This document shows, piece after piece, positions 16,978 through 24,786 of a DNA stretch of 48,242 nucleotides. Made by a program: the position numbers and the translations under genes. Numbering within the stretch: the stretch's first letter is position 1; every line of letters starts with the position of its first letter. The stretch is from positions 1 to 48,242 of the forward strand of contig JACRCX010000101.1 in the NCBI GenBank assembly GCA_016218815.1, written 5' to 3'. The DNA is from Deltaproteobacteria bacterium (GTDB lineage Bacteria > Myxococcota_A > Polyangia > DRWM01 > JAAZOP01). The notes beneath the pieces were generated by a model. That model saw only the letters and a list, made by a program, of their open reading frames with translations. It was not told the origin of the DNA and did not search any database.

Positions 16978-17048
16978 GGGTCGCGATCCAAGGGTCCCTG
17001 TTTCGACCCGGCTCGACTCTAGGCTCGACTTCGGGTACGGATTACCTC

Positions 17049-18860
17049 GTGATAGCCGACCGTTCCCCGAGAGCGAGACGCGCGGCGCACGTCGCGGCGC
17101 TGCTCCGGACAGGCTTGTGCCTGGGGACGCTCGTCGCATGGCCGGCACCGGCCTGCTCTGCGTCCAGATCGACCGTGACGCGCGCCGAGGCTGCGGACGT
17201 GACGCGGACGGCCGAGGCAGACGTTCCGACCGTCGGCGACGACGCGAGCGACGTCGTGTTCGACGAGTCCGGCGAGGTCCCGGCCGAGACGGCCGCCACC
17301 GCCGACGCGGGAGCAATGACGTGCACCGAGTCCGCGGACGGCCCCGTCGCACCGGACCCGCAACGCAGCGTCGCCTGGGCGCCCGCCGCCAACTTCGGTC
17401 CGGTCGGGACCGTGGAGCTGGAGACCGATCTCACGGACCGTCCGCGATTCCTCGAGTGGCGGGACGACCGTCTGCTGGTGTTGGCAGGCGGCGGCTCGTT
17501 CATCCGAAGCTACTGCCTGGGTCACGACGCCACGAATCCTCTGGTGCTCGCGCCCGAGGGCCAGCTCGCGATCCAGCACGCCGATTTCCCGGGGCGCAGC
17601 CGGCCGGTGCTTTCGGGCGACACGTTCGTCCACCTGTCGAAGGACGGAATCCTGTATGCCGCGGCGCTGCCATCGCTCGATGTTCTCTGGGAGCAACGCG
17701 TCGCCGACCGTTCGGAGATGCTGATGCTGGCAGGCGCCGTGCGGCGCTCCTCGGACATCGTCGTCTTGATCGCCAATGCGGCGTCGAGTGTTGCTCCGGT
17801 CGAGTACGAGTTGCTCGGGCTTGCTCGGTCGGACGGGAACCCTGTGTGGCGTCGATCGGCCACCTCCGGGTCCACCCTTCTTGCCGGCGACGGCAGAGCG
17901 ATGCTGTTCGATCGCGATGGACGGGTCGAGGGTCTGCAGGAAGGCTCGGGCGAGGTGGCCTGGTCCGCGGAAACCGGGCTGTCCGTCGGCGACGAGGGCT
18001 TCCAACTCGCCGGTCCGCATCACGTCGTGGTCGGCAAGCCGGGCGAGAAGCTGATCGTGCTCGATGCGGACACGGGGGCCGAAGTATCGTCGACACCCCT
18101 GTCGGGAGACCATGCCTTCGTGCCGCTGGTCGTCCTCGATGATGTCCTGCTGGCCGCGACGAGTTGGCAGGACGACGAGGGTTGGCAGGTGAACGAGGTC
18201 CAGGCGATCGACCTGGCGACGGCGCGCCTGAACTGGAAGTCGGGCCAGAGCTTCACCGGCGGCGAATGGCCGTATCGCGCGAAACTCGTCGGAATTGACG
18301 ACGACGTCATCGTCGTCCAGACCCCCGACCGCATGCTGCGCGTCCTGGATCGCGCAACGGGCGTCGAGCTGGCGAGTTGGCGTCAGGCGCCCGAGGGCTG
18401 CCTCGTGGAACCCGTGTTCGTCCGTCCGGTGTCCACCGAACCGGCCATGGTGCTGTGCCTCAGCGGACCCACCACCGTGGAATCGCTGCGCCGCCCGATG
18501 GGCATGCGGTCCATGCCGGCCTCCGTCACCGTGCTGGCGCGGGTCGCCGAGCAGCCGGAGCCCGGATGGTCCGCGGAGGAAGCCACGATCGCAGGTCAGG
18601 TGACCTGGCGGGGCCGGCCCAAGGCGGGCGTGCGCGTCCGCGTCAACGACCGGCGCGTTTGGACGAACGCCCAAGGCAGGTTCCGGGTGACGCTCGAGGC
18701 GCGGGGCATGGTGATCGTGGACGCGCTCCCCGGGAGCGTCACGCGCCACGGTCCGAACGACGTCACCGGCGGCGGCCCTGTGGAGGTGGTCCTCGACGGG
18801 CGGAGCGAACCCTACGAGGTCACCCTCGTGTTCGACGACTGCGGCGGCGACTGCGACTGA
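17049..18860 (+). CDS. PQQ-like beta-propeller lipoprotein with carboxypeptidase-regulatory-like C-terminal domain
   Basis: About 603 residues from the GTG at 17049, which gives a basic n-region, the core TGLCLGTLVAWPAPAC and a Cys anchor. A Val/Asp/Ala/Glu-rich linker runs to about residue 105. Residues about 110-490 contain PQQ/pyrrolo-quinoline-type blades: LVLAPEGQLAIQHADF, GILYAAALPSLDVLWEQRV, VEGLQEGSGEVAWSAETG, LIVLDADTGAEVSSTPL, QAIDLATARLNWKSGQ and LRVLDRATGVELASWRQ. The C-terminal 90 residues (ATIAGQVTWRGRPKAGVRVR to the end) resemble a CarboxypepD_reg-like Ig fold ending in FDDCGGDCD. A BamB-like scaffolding role is possible but not shown. The next gene starts 17 nt later. Confidence 0.82.
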   Translation: MIADRSPRARRAAHVAALLRTGLCLGTLVAWPAPACSASRSTVTRAEAADVTRTAEADVPTVGDDASDVVFDESGEVPAETAATADAGAMTCTESADGPVAPDPQRSVAWAPAANFGPVGTVELETDLTDRPRFLEWRDDRLLVLAGGGSFIRSYCLGHDATNPLVLAPEGQLAIQHADFPGRSRPVLSGDTFVHLSKDGILYAAALPSLDVLWEQRVADRSEMLMLAGAVRRSSDIVVLIANAASSVAPVEYELLGLARSDGNPVWRRSATSGSTLLAGDGRAMLFDRDGRVEGLQEGSGEVAWSAETGLSVGDEGFQLAGPHHVVVGKPGEKLIVLDADTGAEVSSTPLSGDHAFVPLVVLDDVLLAATSWQDDEGWQVNEVQAIDLATARLNWKSGQSFTGGEWPYRAKLVGIDDDVIVVQTPDRMLRVLDRATGVELASWRQAPEGCLVEPVFVRPVSTEPAMVLCLSGPTTVESLRRPMGMRSMPASVTVLARVAEQPEPGWSAEEATIAGQVTWRGRPKAGVRVRVNDRRVWTNAQGRFRVTLEARGMVIVDALPGSVTRHGPNDVTGGGPVEVVLDGRSEPYEVTLVFDDCGGDCD

Positions 18861-18877
18861 CGCCGCGGAGGGACCCG

Positions 18878-19552
18878 ATGGACACGGGCGCGAACAAGAC
18901 GATCGGCGTGCGTCGGTTGCCGGCGAGGCTTGCGCGGCTGGTGGCGCTGCTGCTCCTCGCGACCTGCAACCGGAGCCCGGGCGGCCCGGCGAGCGGGCGG
19001 ACCGCGCCTCTACGCGTCGTGCCCGCCACGAGCGACACGATGCTCATCCGCGACGAGGTGAACGCGCTGGTCGCCGAGTCCGAGTCCGGACGACCGGTGA
19101 CCGTCGTCCTCGCCATGGAGTACATCTTCGGCTGGGGCTGCGACTGCCCGCCGTTCGTCTTCCGCAAGTCCGGAGGCCAGACGCAGTACGACGAGGAGTA
19201 CGTCTTCCCCACGTTCGCCGACGGCGTGCCGGACGCCGTCTACCAGGTTCGCGGCGAGTTCGATTTCACGGGACACTACACTGGCCGCCGGATCGACATG
19301 TTCCGCTGGTACGAGGAGCGCGGCGAGCACGTCGGGAGGCGCTCGGTCGTTTTCGACGAGCGACGCGAATGGGAGCAACCGCACCCGGAGTTCCTGGTGG
19401 AAGGTTGGTGCTACGCCCCTCCGGACCATCTGGTCGAACCCGAGTGGGAGGTCCCCGAGTTGACGACGATGCGCGAGGCCGGTGTTCCCCTGTGCCCCGG
19501 AGCGGACTGGCCTGCATGGCTCGACGACCCGATCCCCGACGCCGGACCCTGA
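18878..19552 (+). CDS. Small lipoprotein with GWGCDCP motif, function unknown
   Basis: 224 residues. Basic n-region, LVALLLLATC lipobox, Pro/Gly/Ser linker, then a compact domain beginning TMLIRDEVNALVAESESGRP. It contains FGWGCDCPPFVF, a beta segment with VYQVRGEFDFTGHYTG, and a C-terminal half rich in Glu, Pro and Trp (EFLVEGWCYAPPDH). GGAGGGA at 18866-18872 fits the ATG. The GWGCDCP motif also closes the 690-residue FG-GAP lipoprotein, and a decayed copy of codons 62-82 lies at 23920-23982. This marks a locally duplicated family. The two close cysteines could form a disulfide or bind a metal; that is inference. Confidence 0.8.
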   Translation: MDTGANKTIGVRRLPARLARLVALLLLATCNRSPGGPASGRTAPLRVVPATSDTMLIRDEVNALVAESESGRPVTVVLAMEYIFGWGCDCPPFVFRKSGGQTQYDEEYVFPTFADGVPDAVYQVRGEFDFTGHYTGRRIDMFRWYEERGEHVGRRSVVFDERREWEQPHPEFLVEGWCYAPPDHLVEPEWEVPELTTMREAGVPLCPGADWPAWLDDPIPDAGP

Positions 19553-19747
19553 GCCGGCGATGGAACGTCGCCCCACCGGAGTTCATCGATGTCGTGGGCG
19601 CGGACACGGTACGGGCGCGGCACGAATCGACAGCGGCAAGGAGGGGGGCGCGACGGGGCGGTCGCTGCATCGAGGGTGGCGCCGGCCGAGGGGCGAGGTT
19701 GACGCGGCCGTGCCGCCACGGCAGGGTTGCCCAGGGAGAGAGAACGC

Positions 19748-20398
19748 ATGCCGTCCATCCTGACCCAGGACGAAACCGCCAGGTTCTACCGCCTGTTGTT
19801 CCGACTTCTCGCGTACGCCAACGACCGGCTGCACCTCGTCGAGTCGTTGCCGGCGGAGCCCCCGCCGGGGTCGGTGGATCCGAATGTCGTTGCGAAGGTC
19901 CGTCCCGCCCTCTGGAACGATCCCGAGATCCTGGAGCAGTTCATCGCCGAGAACCCGGCCGGGCTGTCCCCGGCGGACTTGTCGACGGTGGCGTCGTGGC
20001 GCCTGCGGGTCTCCGGGGACATGGTCCTGATGCGCCACCTCAAGCGCCACTCCCTCTTCCTGCACGGGGACGCGAGGCACCACGACCACGTCTATGGTGT
20101 GGTCGGTCTGACCACGCCGCTGGACGAGTTGATTCCCTCGGGCGCCTTGCCGTGTTTCGTGCGGGCGGTTCTCCTGCCGTTCGAGGGGCGCATCACCTAC
20201 GATACCCAGTTCGGGTCGTTTCCCGTCGTCTTCGGGGGAGGCGCACGAACGAGCATGCGGGAGGCGACCCGGCGCGCCATTGCCCGCGAAGGGGTCATCA
20301 CGACGCTCTTCGACTCGCCTCGACCCGAACCCGCCAAGCGGCCGGCTAGCGTAGGGTTTCGCAGGCCGAGGAAACCGACGGCCGGCGCCGGGGAGTAG
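19748..20398 (+). CDS. Conserved-looking cytoplasmic protein of unknown function
   Basis: 216 residues without a signal peptide, unlike its neighbours. The N-terminus is helical (ETARFYRLLFRLLAYANDRL), followed by a second helical block (PEILEQFIAENPAG, LSPADLSTVASWRLRVSGDM). The C-terminal part has strands and a Gly-rich turn: FVRAVLLPFEGRITYDTQFG, then VVFGGGARTSMREATRRAI. This last signature recurs in bacterial proteins I recall only as hypothetical, so no function is assigned. GGGAGAGAG at 19734-19742 fits the ATG at 19748. The 195-base spacer before it has no gene. It is the only clearly non-exported product in this part of the island. Confidence 0.75.
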   Translation: MPSILTQDETARFYRLLFRLLAYANDRLHLVESLPAEPPPGSVDPNVVAKVRPALWNDPEILEQFIAENPAGLSPADLSTVASWRLRVSGDMVLMRHLKRHSLFLHGDARHHDHVYGVVGLTTPLDELIPSGALPCFVRAVLLPFEGRITYDTQFGSFPVVFGGGARTSMREATRRAIAREGVITTLFDSPRPEPAKRPASVGFRRPRKPTAGAGE

Positions 20399-20542
20399 CG
20401 CGGCATGGGTCAAGCCGAGCGGCAGCAACCCCCGCAGGCAGCGACGGTCGTGGCGCGTTTCCTGCCATCCATCACGTCTTGCCGCTGCCCGCGATGCCCG
20501 CGACGAGGGAACCTGCAACGCCGACCGGGCACAAAGGGTGCC

Positions 20543-21373
20543 ATGCCGCGCGCGCTGATCGCCCTCTTGATCCCCGTCGTGGCCACGTGCGGCCTGTGGC
20601 CGATTCCACCGGCCACGACCGCGGTGCCCGATGCTCCCGCCGCACGCGCAGCGGATCCCCCTCCGGAACCCGGTTTGGCGGTCGCCCCGATCTGCAGCGG
20701 CGGACCCCGCGTCGAAATCCCGGCGATGATCGATCTCGTCTGCACGGACGCGCAGGCTGTCTCGTGCAGTGCGGAGATCCCGATGGCCGTCCGCAACTGC
20801 AGCGACGAGCCCCTCACGGCGCTGCGGGTGGAGGTCCGCGAGCGCAGCCGGCCGGCCGGGGCCTTCACCGTCTACACGCCGTCCGACCCGATCATCGCCC
20901 CGCACGACGCGTGGGTCAGGCCCTGGATGGAGTTCGCCGACGGCGTGTACGACGTGCACGCGTGGCTCGAGGGCCCCGACGGCGAACCGCTCGAGGCCGA
21001 GGCCACGGTTGTCGTGCGCAATCCCGCGCGCGACGCCGTGCTCCAGGCCTGCCACGACTGCGACGGCGAGTGGGTCAGCGGCCTGGGCGACCAGAGCTGT
21101 AGCTGCCGAACGACGGACGCGGGACAACCGTGCACGTCGAGGGACCACTGCCAGGGGCCTTGCATGTTCGAGCACTGGGTGCCGTTGGAGGAGGGCTCGC
21201 CGCTCGCCAAAGACGGGCCGCCGTGCGAGGACGGCGAGATCCTCTACGTGGGGCAGGGGACCTGCGGGGAACGGACGATCATCAACGGCTGCGTGGCGAT
21301 ACTGGACGAGACACTCCTCCGCTGCTGGACGCCCGGAGCGCTCCGAACAGCGCCCAGCGTTTGCATCGACTGA
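20543..21373 (+). CDS. Cys-rich predicted lipoprotein, function unknown
   Basis: 276 residues. Short hydrophobic start LIALLIPVVATC as lipoprotein signal, then an Ala/Pro linker. Residues about 45-160 form a beta-sandwich-like domain (VSCSAEIPMAVRNCSDEPLT, LRVEVRERSRPAGAFTVYTP, VYDVHAWLEGPDGEPLEAEA) resembling CARDB-type Ig domains. The C-terminal 110 residues hold at least twelve cysteines (QACHDCDGEWV, CSCRTTDAGQPCTSRDHC, QGTCGERT), which suggests a disulfide knot. An AAAGGG stretch precedes the ATG at 20543. A 651-base spacer without a supported gene follows. It could bind a surface ligand, but no specific family is recognised. Confidence 0.75.
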   Translation: MPRALIALLIPVVATCGLWPIPPATTAVPDAPAARAADPPPEPGLAVAPICSGGPRVEIPAMIDLVCTDAQAVSCSAEIPMAVRNCSDEPLTALRVEVRERSRPAGAFTVYTPSDPIIAPHDAWVRPWMEFADGVYDVHAWLEGPDGEPLEAEATVVVRNPARDAVLQACHDCDGEWVSGLGDQSCSCRTTDAGQPCTSRDHCQGPCMFEHWVPLEEGSPLAKDGPPCEDGEILYVGQGTCGERTIINGCVAILDETLLRCWTPGALRTAPSVCID

Positions 21374-22024
21374 TCACGGTGAGTCTGGCGACACGTCGAC
21401 GGGCAGAGGGCTCGGCGCGGTGTTCGCGGCGACGGCGGCCAGGACGTGGAGGCCGGGAAGCGGCACAGACGGCGCAGGCGACGCGGTCCAGGCGGCGGAG
21501 CACGGAGGACGGCGACGGCGTCGTGCGCGCCGTGCGCGTGGCGGCGACGAAGGCGCTGCGGCTGCGTGGCGACGATCCCGACGACCGGCAAGGACGTGGG
21601 TGGTGCCGGCGTCACGCCGGGGCTGGCGTCGTCCACGTCGAGGACGTCGCGGCGGCGAGCCCGATCCCGTCCACCACCACGACCACGCAACCGGGGTGGG
21701 TGCGGCTTGCGGTCGGGATGGGGAGGTTCGTGCGATGCCGGCATGGGCATCATCCAGTCGTGGGCAGTGGATCATGCGCGGTTCTTCCCGGGCTGGGGAG
21801 TCCGGTTGGCGATGCTGGGTGCGGCCTGTCCGGCGCACAGCGATGTGGCTGTCGCTTCATCGCCGGCGCAGGCGGTCCAGGCGGCATGGCGGCGCGCGGC
21901 GAGGCGCTCGACGCGAGCGGCGTCGTCCCCGTCGTCCCTTCGCCCGCGATGCCCGTGCGGAGCGTGGTGGCGACGAGGGCGACGACGAGTACGGTGCGGC
22001 GTGACGACGACCCGACCGGTTTCC
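21374..22024. other. Spacer of about 650 bases with no supported gene
   Basis: All six frames were read. Open frames cross this stretch because of the GC content, but their products are Arg/Gly-rich or lack a usable start, and none has the clean signal peptide or domain pattern of the neighbours. Two partly similar motifs, GCGCAGGCGACGCGGTCCAG near 21469 and GCGCAGGCGGTCCAGGCGGC near 21868, hint at an old repeat. It lies between the ends of two convergent lipoprotein genes and could be decayed coding sequence. Confidence 0.5.
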
Positions 22025-23074
22025 TCAAGGCGGCGACGCGACCGACTCGGTCTCGAGGCGCGCGCTGCTGATCTCGAAGGGCTCGGCGGGCCAAGGCGCG
22101 TCAAGGTCGCGTCCGGCGCGCCAGGAGCGCTGCGGCTCCGCGGCATCCCCTCGGCCCCAAGCGTAGACCGGTGCCTCGACCTGCATGTGGCCCGCCAGAA
22201 CCGTCCGGTGCACCGTCAGATCCCGCCGGACTTCCAGGTCCGGATGAACGACCTCCAGCCACCCGGATCTGTCGAGGGCCGGACGAACGGCGAACCATGG
22301 CAGGCAACGGGCCGACCCACCCGGCCGGAAGGCGCACAACTCCTCCTCCTTCGTTCCCATGCCGCGGCCGGCCCATCCGACAAGCAGGAACACCGGACCG
22401 GAGTCCGTCATGAGAACGGCCTCTCCGAACGACTCCTGGTAGGGATCGTCGAACACGGGGTGGTTCGCGACGCGGATGCACCGGTCGTCACGGCACCAGT
22501 AGTCGATCGTCTCCTCGGCCTGGGCCGGTCGACCCCGATCCGTGAAGTGGTGACGCCAGCGCACTCGGCGGACCTCGCCGTCTCCGAGCTGCCGGGCGGT
22601 CGTCGCCGCGACGGTGACGCCGCTGTTTGGGTCGCCGCTGCCGGGGTCGCCGAGTGCCTCCATCGCATCCTCCGGATGCAGGAGTCGCATGAACGCCTTC
22701 GCGTCCGGAGTTGGCGTGATCGGAACGAATCCCGGCTCCAACTCCTCGACTCGGGCTCCCGTCGTCATCCAGGCGACCCAGGCCGCTTCGGTCACGCTGA
22801 GGAACGGCCCGATCCTCGTGACGCCGTTCGATGTGGGCCGGATGTCGATGCGGGCCGCTTGGCAGTAGCGAACGAAGGCCGGAGCGGGCGGACCGGTCAG
22901 CACGACCTCGAACGCCGAGAGCATCACGGGGTCCGGCGAACCGCGCGACGCCGGAGCAACCTGCTGCGAGCACGATCCCAGGCAGGCAATCGTTGCGGAG
23001 GCCAGCGCGACGCGGCACCAACATGGACTCGGAGAAGCCGGCGTGCGTCCGAGAACCACGGCAGGACCCAGCAT
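22025..23074 (-). CDS. Predicted lipoprotein, function unknown
   Basis: Up to 349 residues. Signal peptide VALASATIACLGSC with a lipobox, short Ser/Pro linker, then a soluble domain: AFEVVLTGPPAPAFVRYCQA, GPFLSVTEAAWVAWMTTGAR, a helical stretch AKAFMRLLHPEDAMEALGD, and strands around VRRVRWRHHFTDRG, TIDYWCRDDRCIRVANH and VFLLVGWAGRG. A TATGCT hexamer overlaps the ATG at 23074, so translation may really begin at the in-frame GTG at 23059, five codons in. Its 5' end overlaps, head to head, the possible ORF at 23023. No recognised family. Confidence 0.75.
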   Translation of the reverse strand: MLGPAVVLGRTPASPSPCWCRVALASATIACLGSCSQQVAPASRGSPDPVMLSAFEVVLTGPPAPAFVRYCQAARIDIRPTSNGVTRIGPFLSVTEAAWVAWMTTGARVEELEPGFVPITPTPDAKAFMRLLHPEDAMEALGDPGSGDPNSGVTVAATTARQLGDGEVRRVRWRHHFTDRGRPAQAEETIDYWCRDDRCIRVANHPVFDDPYQESFGEAVLMTDSGPVFLLVGWAGRGMGTKEEELCAFRPGGSARCLPWFAVRPALDRSGWLEVVHPDLEVRRDLTVHRTVLAGHMQVEAPVYAWGRGDAAEPQRSWRAGRDLDAPWPAEPFEISSARLETESVASPP

Positions 23075-23856
23075 ACCACGGCGATGACCGGATCGCGCCC
23101 GAAGTCCGGGTGCTCGACCGCGATGCGTCGCGTCGGATCACGCGGCTCGACGACGAGCTGACCACCGAGCCGGTCGACCCCCTCCGGTCGTGGTGCGGCG
23201 CGGAGTCCTGGCCCGTGCTCCGGATCGAGGACGTCGCGCTGGACGCCGTCCCCGAGGTCATCGCGCTCGACGAGGGAGACGTCTGCGCCGGCGAGTACTG
23301 GGGCTTCCAGGTCTTCGGGAACGACGACGGGATCTGGCGGGCGTTCCCGCCCACCGGCAAGGCCGAAGAGTGTCCGCCCAACAACTCCAGCCTCTTCACC
23401 GCGGCCAGCAACGCGCTCGAACTGTCCTGCGTCGACCTCGGCAGCAACGAGGAAACCCGCCGGACCCTCCGCTGGACCTGGGACGGGGAGTACTTCAGCC
23501 CGGCGGCGGCCGGAGGCGGCGCCGACCCCTGTGTCGAGGGACTCTCGTCGTCGGGTGCCGGCGGCGTTCCGGCACATCTGCTGTTCTGTGCCGACCCGAC
23601 CCGGATGGAGGGGACGTGGACCGGCGCACGGGTCGGCGGCAAGTACGACTGCCCGCAGCGAGTCGAAAGCGATGCGGCCTTCCGGATTCTGAAGCGTCGA
23701 GGCTGGTCCGAAGTGACGACTTGGGCCGCCGGAAACGGAGTCGCCGGCTGTCTGCCCGGAACCCGCGAGTGCTACCAGTGGGTGTTCGACCCCTGCTTCC
23801 CCGACGACCCCAGTACCTGCTCGCCGCGAATCCAGGTCACTTCGGGATACCCGTAG
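23023..23856 (+). CDS. FG-GAP-like protein without signal peptide, possibly 5'-truncated
   Basis: Up to 277 residues. The reading frame is protein-like from about residue 25. It includes an FG-GAP-type strand pair (VLRIEDVALDAVPEVIALDE), a Trp/Tyr-rich segment (AGEYWGFQVFGNDDGIWRAF) and many cysteines, typical of the exported proteins in this island. Yet there is no signal peptide, and the 5' end overlaps the divergent lipoprotein gene by 52 bases. A GTG at 23110 avoids the overlap but also lacks a signal. The simplest reading is a lipoprotein gene that lost its 5' part. A decayed fragment of another island gene lies just downstream. Confidence 0.5.
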   Translation: MDSEKPACVREPRQDPAYHGDDRIAPEVRVLDRDASRRITRLDDELTTEPVDPLRSWCGAESWPVLRIEDVALDAVPEVIALDEGDVCAGEYWGFQVFGNDDGIWRAFPPTGKAEECPPNNSSLFTAASNALELSCVDLGSNEETRRTLRWTWDGEYFSPAAAGGGADPCVEGLSSSGAGGVPAHLLFCADPTRMEGTWTGARVGGKYDCPQRVESDAAFRILKRRGWSEVTTWAAGNGVAGCLPGTRECYQWVFDPCFPDDPSTCSPRIQVTSGYP

Positions 23857-23884
23857 CGCGGAAGGCCGCACGAAGGACGCGGAG

Positions 23885-23982
23885 GACGTCTCCGCACGCC
23901 GGCACCATCCTGATACCCGAACGCGCCGGTCGCCGAGTCCGAGGCCGGACGACCGGTGACCGTCGTCCTTGCCGTGAAGTAG
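23885..23982 (+). pseudogene. Relic of the GWGCDCP lipoprotein gene
   Basis: Bases 23920-23982 match 19061-19123, inside the 224-residue lipoprotein gene, at 57 of 63 positions by hand count. The encoded stretch is VAESEAGRPVTVVLAVK, then TAG, where the intact gene reads VAESESGRPVTVVLAMEY. Upstream, 23885-23919 shows weaker similarity with a gap. Nothing after the stop resembles the rest of the gene. The promoter of the methyltransferase starts about ten bases later. Confidence 0.7.
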
Positions 23983-23993
23983 CCCCGCCGGGG

Positions 23994-24006
23994 TACACTC
24001 AGGACC
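23994..24006 (+). promoter_or_regulatory. -10 box TACACT before the methyltransferase gene
   Basis: TACACT at 23994-23999 would place a transcription start near 24006 and leave a leader of about 23 nt that carries the GAAGGAGG ribosome-binding site of the gene at 24029. A short GC inverted repeat (CCCC-GCC-GGGG, 23984-23994) touches its upstream edge. Confidence 0.45.
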
Positions 24007-24028
24007 GTGGCCTGAAGGAGGAAGGGAA

Positions 24029-24778
24029 ATGTCGCTTCGACTGCACGAGCTCGCTGAGGCGCACCACAGGATCCTCAATCCCTTCACGGACGAGAAGCTG
24101 ACGCTCCTGGGAGAGGTCTGCCGGCTTCGGCCCGGGATGCGCCAGCTCGACCTGTGCAGCGGCAAGGGAGAGATGCTCTGCCAGTGGGCCCGGCGCTGGG
24201 AGACCGGCGGGATCGGCGTGGACCTCAGCGAGGTCTTCTGCGCGGCGGCACGAACCCGGGCCGCGGAGCTGGGCGTGGCCGACCGCGTGACGATCGTGCA
24301 CGGGGATGCCTCGGCCTACCGCGCCGAGGCGGAAGCCTTCGACGTGGTGAGCTGCATCGGCGCTACCTGGATCGGCAACGGGCTGACGGGCACCTTGAAG
24401 CTCATGCTCCCCGCTCTCAAGGAGGACGGCCTCGTGCTGGTGGGCGAGCCGTACTGGACCGAGCCGCCGCCGCACGAGGCGTACGCCGCGATCGGCTTGG
24501 GGGTGGACGACTACACGTCGCTCGCCGGCACCTGCGAGCGCTGCGAGTCGGCGGGCCTCGAGCTGGTGGAGCTGGTGCTCGCGAACCAGGACACCTGGGA
24601 CCTGTACGAGGCGGGGCGCTGGTGGGCCATGGACGAATGGCTTCGGACCAACCCCGGGCACGCCGACGCGCCCGGGGTTCGTGAGATGCTCGATCACGAC
24701 CGCCGCGCGCACCTCATGTACGGGCGGCGCTGGCTCGGCTGGGGCGTGTTCGTACTGAAGCGGCGCCGGAGGACCTGA
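24029..24778 (+). CDS. Class I SAM-dependent methyltransferase
   Basis: 249 residues, soluble. Motif I is LDLCSGKGEM at residues 40-49, the acidic loop is GVDLSEVF near residue 63, motif II is VTIVHGDASAY and the post-II hydrophobic strand is FDVVSCIGATW. All are in the order expected of Rossmann-fold methyltransferases of the UbiE/Methyltransf_11/25 type. The N-terminus (LAEAHHRILNPFTDEKLTLL) is a helical cap seen in members of unknown substrate. A strong GAAGGAGG precedes the ATG. The gene stands between a pseudogene relic and an ORF lacking a signal peptide, in an otherwise lipoprotein-rich tract, so it may be a late arrival. Substrate cannot be read from the sequence. Confidence 0.88.
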   Translation: MSLRLHELAEAHHRILNPFTDEKLTLLGEVCRLRPGMRQLDLCSGKGEMLCQWARRWETGGIGVDLSEVFCAAARTRAAELGVADRVTIVHGDASAYRAEAEAFDVVSCIGATWIGNGLTGTLKLMLPALKEDGLVLVGEPYWTEPPPHEAYAAIGLGVDDYTSLAGTCERCESAGLELVELVLANQDTWDLYEAGRWWAMDEWLRTNPGHADAPGVREMLDHDRRAHLMYGRRWLGWGVFVLKRRRRT

Positions 24779-24786
24779 TCGGCCTT

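Noticed and set aside
19699..19727. TTGACG at 19699-19704 as a -35 box for the 216-residue gene
   Set aside because: No -10-like hexamer lies 16-18 bases downstream.
23984..23994. Short CCCC-GCC-GGGG inverted repeat as an intrinsic terminator of the truncated ORF at 23023
   Set aside because: The stem is four to seven bases with a bulge, there is no T tract, and it overlaps the methyltransferase -10 box.
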